A DNA stretch of 5,845 nucleotides. Origin: Actinomycetota bacterium (GTDB lineage: Bacteria; Actinomycetota; Actinomycetes; S36-B12). The notes under the pieces were generated by a model. It saw only the letters and a list, made by a program, of their open reading frames with translations, was not told where the DNA came from and ran no database searches. Location: assembly GCA_009700485.1 (NCBI GenBank), contig WLLZ01000106.1:1-5845 (forward strand), read 5' to 3'. The position numbers and the translations under genes are program-made. Shown here piece after piece: positions 1-5,644 of this stretch (positions are counted from its first letter, which is position 1; every line of letters begins with the position of its first letter).

Positions 1-12
1 CTCCGGGCACCA
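1..12 (+). tRNA. Possible 3' end of a tRNA (tRNA-Leu-like), cut by window edge
   Basis: The first twelve bases, CTCCGGGCACCA, read like the end of a bacterial tRNA: a seven-base acceptor strand (TCCGGGC), an A discriminator and an encoded CCA. From memory, the E. coli tRNA-Leu(UAA) gene ends in almost the same bases (CTCCGGGTACCA). Only the tail is visible, so neither the cloverleaf nor the anticodon can be tested, and the match could be chance. The sequence just left of the window would decide it. Confidence 0.33.
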
Positions 13-54
13 AAATATCGTTACGGGCTTTTGGTCGCGATCGCCGACTACCAA

Positions 55-663
55 TCACAAGTGGCTGGCAGGAGCCAAACCAAGCCTAAGTACTTCGACA
101 ATCGAAGCAGTACTGGCTGAACCATCAGCCGGTGTTAGGCGCAACATCTTCAACCACACCATCGGCCCGACCAGTAAGGCGATCGTGGCCTCAATATCTA
201 GGTCACCCCGCAATTGCCCCTGTGACACCCCCCGCTCCAAATAGGCGCTCAGGCGAAGGTGGCGCGGACGAATAACCCGCTCCGCCACCATTTCCTGTAA
301 CTGGGGATGGCGTGAGCCTTCACTTAACACCCTGATCATGATGCGGCTTCTCAAAGAATCCGGTGAAGCCTCCCGAATCTCGTCCAGTAACTGGGTGAGG
401 ACATCCCAGAAATCACCATCGCTAGGCGCCTGCTGTACGTCCTCGTCGAATTTCCGCATGGCGTGTGCGAGCAACTCATCTCGATTCGCGAATCGACGGT
501 AGATGGTCGCCTTACTTACTCCGGCGCGTGCTGCCACTGCCTCAATCGAGAAACGTTCGAAGCCCTCATCGGCAAATAGCTCTAACGCCGCGGTATCAAT
601 GGATGCATCGGCGATGCAGCTGCGCGGTCGGCCCTTAGCTCGCACCGAAGCCTCAGTTAACAC
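55..663 (-). CDS. TetR/AcrR family transcriptional repressor of the adjacent efflux pump
   Basis: This 202-aa protein is a one-component DNA-binding regulator of normal TetR length. The N-terminal DNA-binding domain is clear. A first helix around residues 22-34 (AALELFADEGF) leads to the helix-turn-helix at about 39-58 (SIEAVAARAGVSKATIYRRF), then the usual F-x-N-R-D-E-L-L join at 58-65. The rest is a helical ligand-binding and dimerisation domain with a hydrophobic stretch near 160-175 (LLVGPMVWLKML). The start is a GTG only 2 nt after the exporter's TAG stop. A weak GCAGG sits about 7 nt ahead of it, so translation is probably coupled to the exporter. A second in-frame GTG at codon 7 is a weaker alternative. 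Its likely target is the palindrome at 2422-2447 ahead of the exporter, which would make the operon self-repressing. The ligand cannot be told from sequence. The family call is firm; the target is inferred. Confidence 0.93.
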   Translation of the reverse strand: MLTEASVRAKGRPRSCIADASIDTAALELFADEGFERFSIEAVAARAGVSKATIYRRFANRDELLAHAMRKFDEDVQQAPSDGDFWDVLTQLLDEIREASPDSLRSRIMIRVLSEGSRHPQLQEMVAERVIRPRHLRLSAYLERGVSQGQLRGDLDIEATIALLVGPMVWLKMLRLTPADGSASTASIVEVLRLGLAPASHL

Positions 664-665
664 AG

Positions 666-2387
666 CTATACCTGCTTTTTGCCCGTCGGGTATTCACCCT
701 GAGCCTGCTCGCGATACTCCTTCGCCTCGGTTTGGACTAAGGCATCGGTGGGGTCTACCGGTGTTGGGGCATCACCCACCTCAGTTTTCTTGGTGAGCGG
801 GGTGATGTGAGGTAAGCCAAATCCGACTACGAGCACCGCAACAATGACCACGATGACGGAAATCAACGAAGTTAGGTGGCTGGCCGCCAAAAAATCGGCG
901 TACGCAGCCTCACGCACGGTATTAACAACAGCTGCTGGTAATCCATCGGACGTGGCTTGGTCAAGGACTCCCATGGTGGCGATCACCGACTCTGACGCAG
1001 CCTGCTTGGCCGCCTCCGGGAATTCAGGGGGCATCTGAGTCAGCGAGTCCTTCAAATTTGCCGCGTACTGAGTGGCCAGCACGGTGCCAACAATCGCGAC
1101 GCCGAGCGCTCCGCCAACCTGGCGGACGGTGTTCTGCACCGCGGAACCAGCACCGGCACGCGCGAGCGGTAACACGTTTTGCATAACCGTGGAAGCCGGT
1201 GCGATGACGTTACCCATCCCGAACCCGAAAATGAAGAACACGACCAGCAGCATCCAAATGGGAGTGTCCATCTGCAAGAAAAGCAGGCCGATGAGTGACA
1301 GGGCAACAAGGATTAAGCCACCGGTAATCACCTTGCGGTAGCCAAATTGAAGTACGGTCGTTCCACTACGTGGCGCCGCAATGATCTGCCCTAATGCGAA
1401 AGGCACAAAGCACAGGCCTGCTATCAAAGTGTCGTAACCACGCAGGATTTGCAGGTAGAACGGCAAGGTGAAGGTGATGCCAGAGAGTGCGAAGAATGCT
1501 AGTGAAACCGCTATCAAACTGACCGAATATCCCCGATTGCGAAATAGGGAGACATCAAAACTGGAATGGTCACTGCGTGCTTCCAGGAAAAGGAAGAGCG
1601 CAATGACAGCTATACCGCCTAACACCGGGATTACCACACCGGGATCAAGCCAGTTTTTGGTTGATGACGCGTGAATGATGCCGTAGATCAAAGCGGTTAA
1701 GCCGATAATAGAAAGCGCCAGGCCTTGCAGGTCGAGGCGACGTGGATTTGGATCCTTGGTCTCGGGCACCACTCGAACTATTGCGATTACTCCGACGATG
1801 ACAATCGGCACATTTATTAAGAACACCGAGCCCCAGTCGTTACCGGTCAACCAATTGGACCACTGCGGATTTTGAAGCAGTACCCCACCAAGGATTGGGC
1901 CAAGTGCCACGGCCGCACCCACCGCACCCGCCCAAGCGCCGATGGCCTTGCCCCGTTCATGCGGAGGGAAGACAACCGTGATGATGGCCAAAGTTGTTGG
2001 TAGCACCGCCGCACCACCGATGCCCATTACCGCTCTGAAGCCGATGAGCATGCCCGAAGAAACCGAAAATGCACACACCGCTGACGCCGCTGCAAAAAGA
2101 ACCAGACCGATGATCAGGATTTTCTTGCGCCCCAGGCGGTCACCGAGCACACCCCACGTGAATAGCAAGGCGGCAAAAGCCAAGATGTAGGAGTCCACCG
2201 CCCAAATCAGCTCGCCTTGACTGGCCTGTAGGTCACGCTGGATGGTCGGCAAGGCAATATTCAAAATGGTGTTGTCGAGCACCACAACTAGCAGGCTGAC
2301 CACCAGCACGCCAAGAATTGCCCAGCGCCGTGGATGCCCCTCACCCGATGTCATCCACGCCTCGTTGGCCTTAGCCTGCACCGGCAT
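666..2387 (-). CDS. DHA2-family MFS multidrug exporter (14-TM, EmrB/QacA type)
   Basis: This 573-aa inner-membrane drug:proton antiporter is the first gene of the operon. Its MFS signatures are in the right order. The DHA2 motif LDNTILNIALPTI is at 37-49 in TM1. Motif A, GVLGDRLGRKK, is at 79-89 in the TM2-3 loop. The motif B region with its buried arginine (GFRAVMGIGGA, 116-126) is in TM4. Motif C, GPILGG, is at 163-168 in TM5 and is typical of antiporters. About fourteen hydrophobic segments can be drawn between residues 23 and 525. There is a hydrophilic loop at about 440-500 before the last helix, and a charged tail from about 530 to 573, somewhat long for the family. The ATG start is fixed by a strong AAGGAG five bases upstream. 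The TetR gene follows directly. The substrate is unknown; a toxic lipophilic or cationic compound is usual for the family. No frameshift or missing motif is seen. Confidence 0.96.
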   Translation of the reverse strand: MPVQAKANEAWMTSGEGHPRRWAILGVLVVSLLVVVLDNTILNIALPTIQRDLQASQGELIWAVDSYILAFAALLFTWGVLGDRLGRKKILIIGLVLFAAASAVCAFSVSSGMLIGFRAVMGIGGAAVLPTTLAIITVVFPPHERGKAIGAWAGAVGAAVALGPILGGVLLQNPQWSNWLTGNDWGSVFLINVPIVIVGVIAIVRVVPETKDPNPRRLDLQGLALSIIGLTALIYGIIHASSTKNWLDPGVVIPVLGGIAVIALFLFLEARSDHSSFDVSLFRNRGYSVSLIAVSLAFFALSGITFTLPFYLQILRGYDTLIAGLCFVPFALGQIIAAPRSGTTVLQFGYRKVITGGLILVALSLIGLLFLQMDTPIWMLLVVFFIFGFGMGNVIAPASTVMQNVLPLARAGAGSAVQNTVRQVGGALGVAIVGTVLATQYAANLKDSLTQMPPEFPEAAKQAASESVIATMGVLDQATSDGLPAAVVNTVREAAYADFLAASHLTSLISVIVVIVAVLVVGFGLPHITPLTKKTEVGDAPTPVDPTDALVQTEAKEYREQAQGEYPTGKKQV

Positions 2388-2392
2388 TTGAA

Positions 2393-2398
2393 CTCCTT
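2393..2398 (-). promoter_or_regulatory. Ribosome binding site of the MFS exporter
   Basis: On the minus strand the bases read AAGGAG, five bases before the ATG at 2387. This is a near-consensus Shine-Dalgarno site and settles the exporter's start. Confidence 0.85.
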
Positions 2399-2416
2399 AT
2401 TGATTATCGGTTAGCA

Positions 2417-2422
2417 ATTCTA
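2417..2422 (-). promoter_or_regulatory. Candidate -10 box of the efflux operon
   Basis: Minus-strand TAGAAT matches the TATAAT consensus at five of six positions. It would start transcription some 20-25 nt ahead of the exporter's ATG, leaving room for the AAGGAG site. It abuts the palindrome at 2422-2447, which would then cover the -10/-35 spacer. No good -35 box is seen at the right distance. A second box, GATAAT at 2403-2408, is also near consensus but would leave almost no leader. Confidence 0.4.
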
Positions 2423-2447
2423 ATTCGACACGTTACCGTATCGTATT
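2422..2447. promoter_or_regulatory. Probable TetR operator (imperfect palindrome)
   Basis: The core CGACACGTTACCGTATCG (2426-2443) is an 18-nt inverted repeat in which seven of nine base pairs match about a centre between 2434 and 2435. Adding the flanking AATT and TATT gives 26 nt with ten of thirteen pairs matching. Size and symmetry are those of TetR-family operators. It is the most symmetric element in the exporter/panB spacer and lies next to the candidate -10 box of the efflux operon, whose second gene encodes a TetR protein. Binding is inferred. The site lies about 95 nt before the panB start, so an effect on panB is also possible. Confidence 0.65.
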
Positions 2448-2531
2448 TGAATTCGGAGCGCCAATCACCAAATCAAGTCAATCCATGCCATGCTTATCCC
2501 GTCCGGGGACTCCGTGGGGAGCCTCGAGATT

Positions 2532-2535
2532 GGAG
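2532..2535 (+). promoter_or_regulatory. Ribosome binding site of panB
   Basis: GGAG lies six bases before the ATG at 2542. The upstream in-frame ATG at 2485 has no such site, so this element decides the panB start. No convincing promoter for panB is seen in 2388-2531; a weak TTAGCA/TACCGT pair at 2411/2434 would overlap the TetR palindrome. Confidence 0.7.
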
Positions 2536-2541
2536 CGCATC

Positions 2542-3405
2542 ATGGAATCAACCCGCACGCCCATCGTGAGCACTGCAAATCAGCAGGCTATCTACGGATC
2601 TGATCCACAACGCCGGATCACCATGCGTGATCTCCAGGTGGCAACAGATAAAGGCCAGCGTTGGCCGATGATCACCGCTTATGACGCGCTATCGGCGGGC
2701 GTATTCGATGACGCCGGCATCCCGGCGCTACTCGTTGGTGACTCGGCGGGCATGGTGGTTTTCGGCCACGACACAACTATCTCGGTGAGCGTCGATGAAC
2801 TTGTCATGTTGGTTCGCGCCGTAGTGAAGGGCTCTAAGCGCGCCCTCGTGGTAGCCGACCTGCCATTTGGCAGCTACCAGGCCTCACCGGCTCAAGCGCT
2901 GGAAACTGCGGTTTTCTTTATGCAAAAGGGCGGCGCCCACGCGGTCAAACTTGAAGGCGGCGCAGCGGTGCTCCCCCAGATTGAGCTGCTCGCAAATTCC
3001 GGAATCTCAGTAATAGGTCATTTGGGCCTAACCCCCCAGTCGGTCAATCTGCTCGGTGGCTATCGGGTGCAGGGCCGGGGCGAAAGTGGCGAAACACTGC
3101 TGCGCGATGCCAAAGCCATGCAGGCCGCCGGCGCTACCGCAGTGGTTCTAGAACTGGTACCGGCCGATCTTGCAGCTCGAGTCAGTGAAGTACTGACGAT
3201 TCCGACAATTGGTATCGGAGCCGGTCCACATACTGATGCTCAGGTAATCGTTTGGCAAGATCTCGTCGGCTTGACGGCCGGGCCGGCACCTAAGTTCGTC
3301 AAGCGCTATGCAGATCTGCGCTCGATCATGACCGACGCGGTAAGTGCTTGGTCAGACGATGTCGCGAGTGGTGCTTATCCGGCCGAAGAGCACACCTACA
3401 AATAG
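2542..3405 (+). CDS. panB: 3-methyl-2-oxobutanoate hydroxymethyltransferase (ketopantoate hydroxymethyltransferase)
   Basis: PanB makes ketopantoate from 2-oxoisovalerate and 5,10-methylene-tetrahydrofolate, the first committed step to pantothenate and coenzyme A, in the cytoplasm. The 287-aa protein covers the whole (beta/alpha)8 barrel. Visible signatures are ITAYDALSAGVFDDAGIP (44-61), VGDSAGM with metal ligand D67, VADLPF with metal ligand D106, KLEGG with K136 and metal ligand E138, GHLGLTPQSV (159-168), the catalytic base E204 in LELVP, IGIGAG (223-228), PKFVKRY and the C-terminal YPAEEH. These correspond to E. coli D45, D84, K112, E114 and E181. I chose the ATG at 2542 over the one at 2485 because of the GGAG ahead of it and because the extra 19 residues look unlike the family. 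No panC or panD is nearby. It ends 4 nt from the convergent F420 reductase gene, and no terminator is seen between them. Confidence 0.97.
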   Translation: MESTRTPIVSTANQQAIYGSDPQRRITMRDLQVATDKGQRWPMITAYDALSAGVFDDAGIPALLVGDSAGMVVFGHDTTISVSVDELVMLVRAVVKGSKRALVVADLPFGSYQASPAQALETAVFFMQKGGAHAVKLEGGAAVLPQIELLANSGISVIGHLGLTPQSVNLLGGYRVQGRGESGETLLRDAKAMQAAGATAVVLELVPADLAARVSEVLTIPTIGIGAGPHTDAQVIVWQDLVGLTAGPAPKFVKRYADLRSIMTDAVSAWSDDVASGAYPAEEHTYK

Positions 3406-3409
3406 GAGC

Positions 3410-4099
3410 TCACACGTCGGTGATACGAACCCCGGTGTGCGCCTTGTAACGACGATTCATTGCGATCAGGTTCGCGGTCAGCGCCTCCACCTGATGGCAG
3501 TTACGCAATCGGCCCGCAAATATCCCCCGCATGCCAGGGATGCGGTTGGCTAGGGCTTGCACAATGTCGGTGGCGGTGCGGTCATCACCGAGCACCAATA
3601 CATCGGTATCGATTGAGTCCACAGTTTCATCGAGCAGGAGTACCGCCGAGATGTGGTGGAAAGCTCCGACCACCTGGCTATCGGGTAGCAAAGTAGCGGC
3701 TTGCTGCGCGGCTGAGCCTTCATCCACGGCTATGGCAAACACCCCTTGCTTATCAAACCCGAGCGGATTTACGCAGTCAATTAGGATTTTCCCGGCCAAT
3801 TCGGCCCGCAGTGAAGCCAGTAAGTCTCCGTGACCATCCCAGGGGATCGCCGCGATAATTACGTCCGAAGTAGCGGCACAATCTTGGTTACTGGCACCGG
3901 TAACACCATGACCCAAACTCGCCGCTGAGTCTTGTGCCCGAGTTGCATCGCGCGAACCAACGACTACTTGGTGACCGGCTATCGCTAACCGCCGCGCGAG
4001 ACCTCGGCCTTGTTCACCGGTACCACCGAGTACACCAATGCGCAAATTGGCAACGTCAGGAAGCATACGTGGGTCAGGAGTTACTACTGCATCAGTCAT
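3410..4099 (-). CDS. npdG: NADPH-dependent F420 reductase (F420H2:NADP oxidoreductase family)
   Basis: This 229-aa cytoplasmic enzyme is predicted to move hydride between NADPH and the deazaflavin coenzyme F420. It has an N-terminal Rossmann fold with the glycine-rich loop VLGGTGEQGRGLARR (23-37). This is followed by VVVGSRD (45-51), where the family's Ser-Arg pair binds the 2'-phosphate of NADP. Then come AAIPWDG (83-89), NPLGF (111-115), the F420-side segment VGAFHHISA (144-152) and a typical C-terminus, EALTANLIAMNRRYKAHTG. Length is normal. A longer reading from a TTG at 4126 is possible, but neither start has a Shine-Dalgarno site. A -10-like CATTAT eight bases before the ATG at 4099 favours a leaderless start there. 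The family call is strong. Whether this copy uses F420 or belongs to the looser NADP-binding relatives cannot be settled from the window. Confidence 0.86.
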   Translation of the reverse strand: MTDAVVTPDPRMLPDVANLRIGVLGGTGEQGRGLARRLAIAGHQVVVGSRDATRAQDSAASLGHGVTGASNQDCAATSDVIIAAIPWDGHGDLLASLRAELAGKILIDCVNPLGFDKQGVFAIAVDEGSAAQQAATLLPDSQVVGAFHHISAVLLLDETVDSIDTDVLVLGDDRTATDIVQALANRIPGMRGIFAGRLRNCHQVEALTANLIAMNRRYKAHTGVRITDV

Positions 4100-4107
4100 A
4101 GTTCGAA

Positions 4108-4137
4108 ATAATGTCAGATGTTGCAAATAAGGACCAA
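4108..4137 (-). promoter_or_regulatory. Candidate leaderless promoter of npdG
   Basis: On the minus strand a -35-like TTGGTC (4132-4137) is followed after 18 bases by CATTAT (4108-4113), which ends eight bases before the ATG at 4099. Both boxes are weak (three of six consensus positions each). The geometry fits transcription starting at or near the A of the ATG, which would explain the missing ribosome binding site. Confidence 0.35.
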
Positions 4138-4260
4138 TCGACGCTGTCTAATTGCGTTATTGCCCGGGGAAAAGTGCATCGCATAGCACGCGCGCGACAC
4201 GAAATGACACACCGACATGAAAATGCACGAATTTCACCATGTTTTCTGTCAGAGTTCTAC

Positions 4261-4274
4261 TGCAGGTTCCTGCA
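4261..4274. repeat. Short palindrome TGCAGGTTCCTGCA ahead of the histone-like gene
   Basis: Two perfect 6-bp arms (TGCAGG/CCTGCA) flank a TT centre, 33 bases before the GTG start of the lysine-rich protein. It could be an operator or a small leader hairpin. I see no convincing -35/-10 pair in the 208-nt spacer between the divergent genes, so its position relative to the transcription start is unknown. Confidence 0.3.
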
Positions 4275-4296
4275 ACAGAGCTGGGACCTACGACAC

Positions 4297-4302
4297 GGGA
4301 GG
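4297..4302 (+). promoter_or_regulatory. Ribosome binding site of the lysine-rich protein gene
   Basis: GGGAGG lies five bases before the GTG at 4308. The in-frame ATG at 4239 has nothing comparable, so this site sets the start at GTG. Confidence 0.75.
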
Positions 4303-4307
4303 CAAAC

Positions 4308-4601
4308 GTGGCGGCAGTAAAGAAGGCGGCCAAGAAGGCGCCGGCAAAGAAGGCAGTACGTAAGGTAGCCAAGAAGGCTGTAAAGCGCCCAGCAAAGAAG
4401 GCAGCAAAGCGCCCAGCAAAGAAGGCAGCCAAGAAGGCTGCAAAGCGCCCAGCAAAGAAAGCCGCAAAGCGCCCAGCAAAGAAGGCTGCAAAGCGCCCAG
4501 CCAAGAAGGCTGCAAAGCGCCCAGCAAAGAAGGTCGCGAAGAAGGCTGCAAAGCGCCCAGCGCGCAAGGTTGTCCGTCGTCGCGTCGCGAAGAAGGCCTA
4601 G
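4308..4601 (+). CDS. Lysine/alanine/proline-rich histone H1-like DNA-binding protein
   Basis: This 97-aa protein is almost entirely low complexity: 35 Lys and 12 Arg among 97 residues, no acidic residue, and otherwise mainly Ala, Pro and Val. From residue 26 it is built from KRPAKKAA blocks of 8 or 12 residues and ends in the arginine-rich RKVVRRRVAKKA. Such sequences are known from eukaryotic H1 tails, bacterial H1-like proteins and the C-terminal tail of mycobacterial HupB. Here there is no HU domain, so it is a free-standing tail. It should be disordered in solution, bind DNA by charge and act in nucleoid packing; binding RNA or ribosomes is also possible. The GTG start is chosen for the GGGAGG before it; the longer reading from 4239 adds 23 residues of different composition. 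The gene has its own terminator. It is not a shadow frame: the ribosome site and terminator fit this frame. The function is inferred from composition alone. Confidence 0.82.
   Translation: MAAVKKAAKKAPAKKAVRKVAKKAVKRPAKKAAKRPAKKAAKKAAKRPAKKAAKRPAKKAAKRPAKKAAKRPAKKVAKKAAKRPARKVVRRRVAKKA
4382..4561 (+). repeat. In-frame 24/36-bp tandem repeats in the histone-like gene
   Basis: The 12-mer AAAGCGCCCAGC occurs seven times, starting at 4382, 4406, 4442, 4466, 4490, 4514 and 4550. The spacings are 24, 36, 24, 24, 24 and 36 bases. Each interval is a whole number of codons: 8 residues (KRPAKKAA) or 12 (with one extra AKKA-type block). Bases between the 12-mers differ slightly (for example GAAGGCAGC, GAAAGCCGC, GAAGGCTGC), so the copies are not freshly made. 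Confidence 0.9.
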
Positions 4602-4617
4602 TTCGGCCCCAAGCGTG

Positions 4618-4659
4618 AACGTGAAAGGCCCGCACCGTTTGGTGCGGGCCTTTCACGTT
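4618..4659 (+). terminator. Strong intrinsic terminator after the histone-like gene
   Basis: A perfect 19-bp inverted repeat (4618-4636 with 4641-4659) surrounds the loop GTTT. The inner stem is GC-rich (GGCCCGCACC) and the outer part is AAA/TTT. It starts 16 bases after the TAG of the lysine-rich gene. The T run is short (TTT at 4658-4660, partly within the stem). On the other strand no T run follows, so it should act for the plus strand only, separating this gene from map. Confidence 0.9.
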
Positions 4660-4687
4660 TCTCATGTGCTGAGCTTCCACCTACAAT
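4659..4687 (+). promoter_or_regulatory. map: Leaderless promoter of map
   Basis: TTCTCA (4659-4664, four of six to TTGACA) and TACAAT (4682-4687, five of six to TATAAT) are separated by exactly 17 bases. The -10 box ends seven bases before the ATG at 4695, so transcription should start at that ATG. The -35 box begins at the last base of the preceding terminator stem. The other in-frame ATG at 4686 starts inside the -10 box and cannot be on a transcript from this promoter. Confidence 0.65.
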
Positions 4688-4694
4688 GCCGTCC

Positions 4695-5579
4695 ATGCCA
4701 GCAAATTCTCGCCCTGTACTTACTCCAGGCACGATTTCCGCCGAGCGCGCGGTGCCAGCGAATATCCCTCGGCCGTCTTATGTCGGCAAGCCGGCCCCCG
4801 ATCGGTACACCGGCTCCGAAGTACAAGACGAGCAAACCCTCGCGGCAATGCGGATAGCCGGGCGAATTGCCGCTGACGCATTAGTTGAAGTTGGTGCCCA
4901 CATCGAACCTGGGGTCACCACCGACGAACTCGATCGCATCGGCCACGAGTATCTATGCGATCACGGTGCCTACCCATCGACTCTCGGCTACCGGGGCTAC
5001 CCCAAGTCACTTTGCTCATCCCTTAATGAAGTCATCTGCCACGGCATCCCCGACTCAACGGTGCTACTTGACGGAGATATCTGCAATATTGATATCACCG
5101 CCTTCATCGGCGGAGTCCATGGCGACACCAATGCGACCTATCTGGTCGGAGACCTCGTTGATGAAGAGTCCAAACTGCTGGTCGAGCGGACCCGTGAAGC
5201 CACTCGGCGCGCAATCGCCGCCGTCGCGCCCGGCCGGCCGCTGAATGTCATCGGTCGCGTTATCGAAAGTTATGCCCGGAGATTCAACTACGGGGTCGTG
5301 CGAGATTTCACCGGCCATGGCATCGGAACGTCATTTCATTCCGGCCTCGTAGTACCCCACTATGACGACCCAGGCTCGGATCTAGTCTTGGAGATCGGCA
5401 TGACGTTTACCATCGAGCCGATGCTGACATTAGGCACCCATGAATACTCGATGTGGCCCGATGGCTGGACGGTGGTAACCAAGGATCTACTCCGCACCGC
5501 GCAATTCGAACACACCCTTGTGGTCACCAAGACAGGTGCCGAAATCTTGACGCTGCCAACCGGCACGACAAGTTGGTAA
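4695..5579 (+). CDS. map: Type I methionine aminopeptidase, actinobacterial form with N-terminal extension
   Basis: Map removes the initiator methionine from new proteins when the second residue is small. It is a cytosolic, two-metal, pita-bread-fold enzyme. Counting from this ATG (294 aa), the metal ligands are D133 (NIDIT), D144 (VHGDTNATY), H208 (GHGIGTSFH), E241 (FTIEPM) and E272 (QFEHTLVV). H116 in CHGIPD is the substrate-contacting histidine. Spacings match E. coli D97, D108, H171, E204 and E235, with one extra residue between D144 and H208. The first 45 residues form a proline-rich extension (RPSYVGKPAPDRYTG) like that of the M. tuberculosis MetAP1c/MapB protein. An in-frame ATG three codons upstream (4686) would give 297 aa. 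I prefer 4695 because the -10 box TACAAT overlaps 4686 and neither ATG has a Shine-Dalgarno site. The gene is monocistronic as far as can be seen. Confidence 0.97.
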   Translation: MPANSRPVLTPGTISAERAVPANIPRPSYVGKPAPDRYTGSEVQDEQTLAAMRIAGRIAADALVEVGAHIEPGVTTDELDRIGHEYLCDHGAYPSTLGYRGYPKSLCSSLNEVICHGIPDSTVLLDGDICNIDITAFIGGVHGDTNATYLVGDLVDEESKLLVERTREATRRAIAAVAPGRPLNVIGRVIESYARRFNYGVVRDFTGHGIGTSFHSGLVVPHYDDPGSDLVLEIGMTFTIEPMLTLGTHEYSMWPDGWTVVTKDLLRTAQFEHTLVVTKTGAEILTLPTGTTSW

Positions 5580-5591
5580 GGCCTGCCAACT
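5571..5591 (+). other. Small hairpin overlapping the map stop codon
   Basis: AGTTGGTA and TGCCAACT pair over eight bases (one G-U) around the loop AGGCC, with the TAA stop in the middle. It is followed by CAAAAAA rather than a T run, so it is not a standard intrinsic terminator. It might stabilise the mRNA 3' end or be chance. No other terminator is seen between map and the MarR gene. Confidence 0.3.
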
Positions 5592-5632
5592 CAAAAAATG
5601 CGGGAGAAAGTACCGATTTCAACTAATTTAGG

Positions 5633-5638
5633 TACACT
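5633..5638 (+). promoter_or_regulatory. -10 box of the MarR-family gene, probably leaderless
   Basis: TACACT matches TATAAT at four of six positions and ends six bases before the GTG at 5645. No ribosome binding site lies before that GTG, so transcription probably starts at or beside it. No good -35 box is found 16-18 bases upstream. The short inverted repeat CACTgattaAGTG (5635-5647) covers the box and the start codon and could be a regulator site, but its arms are only 4 bp. Confidence 0.45.
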
Positions 5639-5644
5639 GATTAA

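Noticed and set aside
1..54. Terminator for the TetR gene, partial pairing around GGTCGCGATCGCCGAC
   Set aside because: On the minus strand the stem is broken by a bulge and is followed by AAAA, not a T run.
503..796. Plus-strand open frame across the TetR/exporter junction
   Set aside because: It lies antisense to two firmly identified genes, has no family features and has no convincing ribosome site.
1761..1771. CTCGGGCACCA, resembling the tRNA-like end at 1-12 (possible attachment repeat)
   Set aside because: It lacks one base, lies inside conserved exporter coding sequence and not at a gene boundary, and is short enough to be chance.
2485..2541. Upstream ATG giving PanB a 19-residue extension
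   Set aside because: It has no ribosome site or leaderless -10 box and the extension does not resemble the family. The ATG at 2542 has GGAG at the right distance.
4382..4561. CRISPR-like or iteron-like repeat array
   Set aside because: The spacings are whole codons, the 'spacers' are near-identical and the whole is one coding frame with its own ribosome site and terminator.
4157..4680. Long open frames on both strands across the lysine-rich gene
   Set aside because: They arise from the low-complexity AAG/GCA/CGC repeats. They encode Phe/Ala/Gly or Leu/Ser/Pro repeats, lack good ribosome sites and run through the terminator or the start region.
5064..5566. Minus-strand open frames within map
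   Set aside because: They are opposite a complete gene with all catalytic residues and show no family features.
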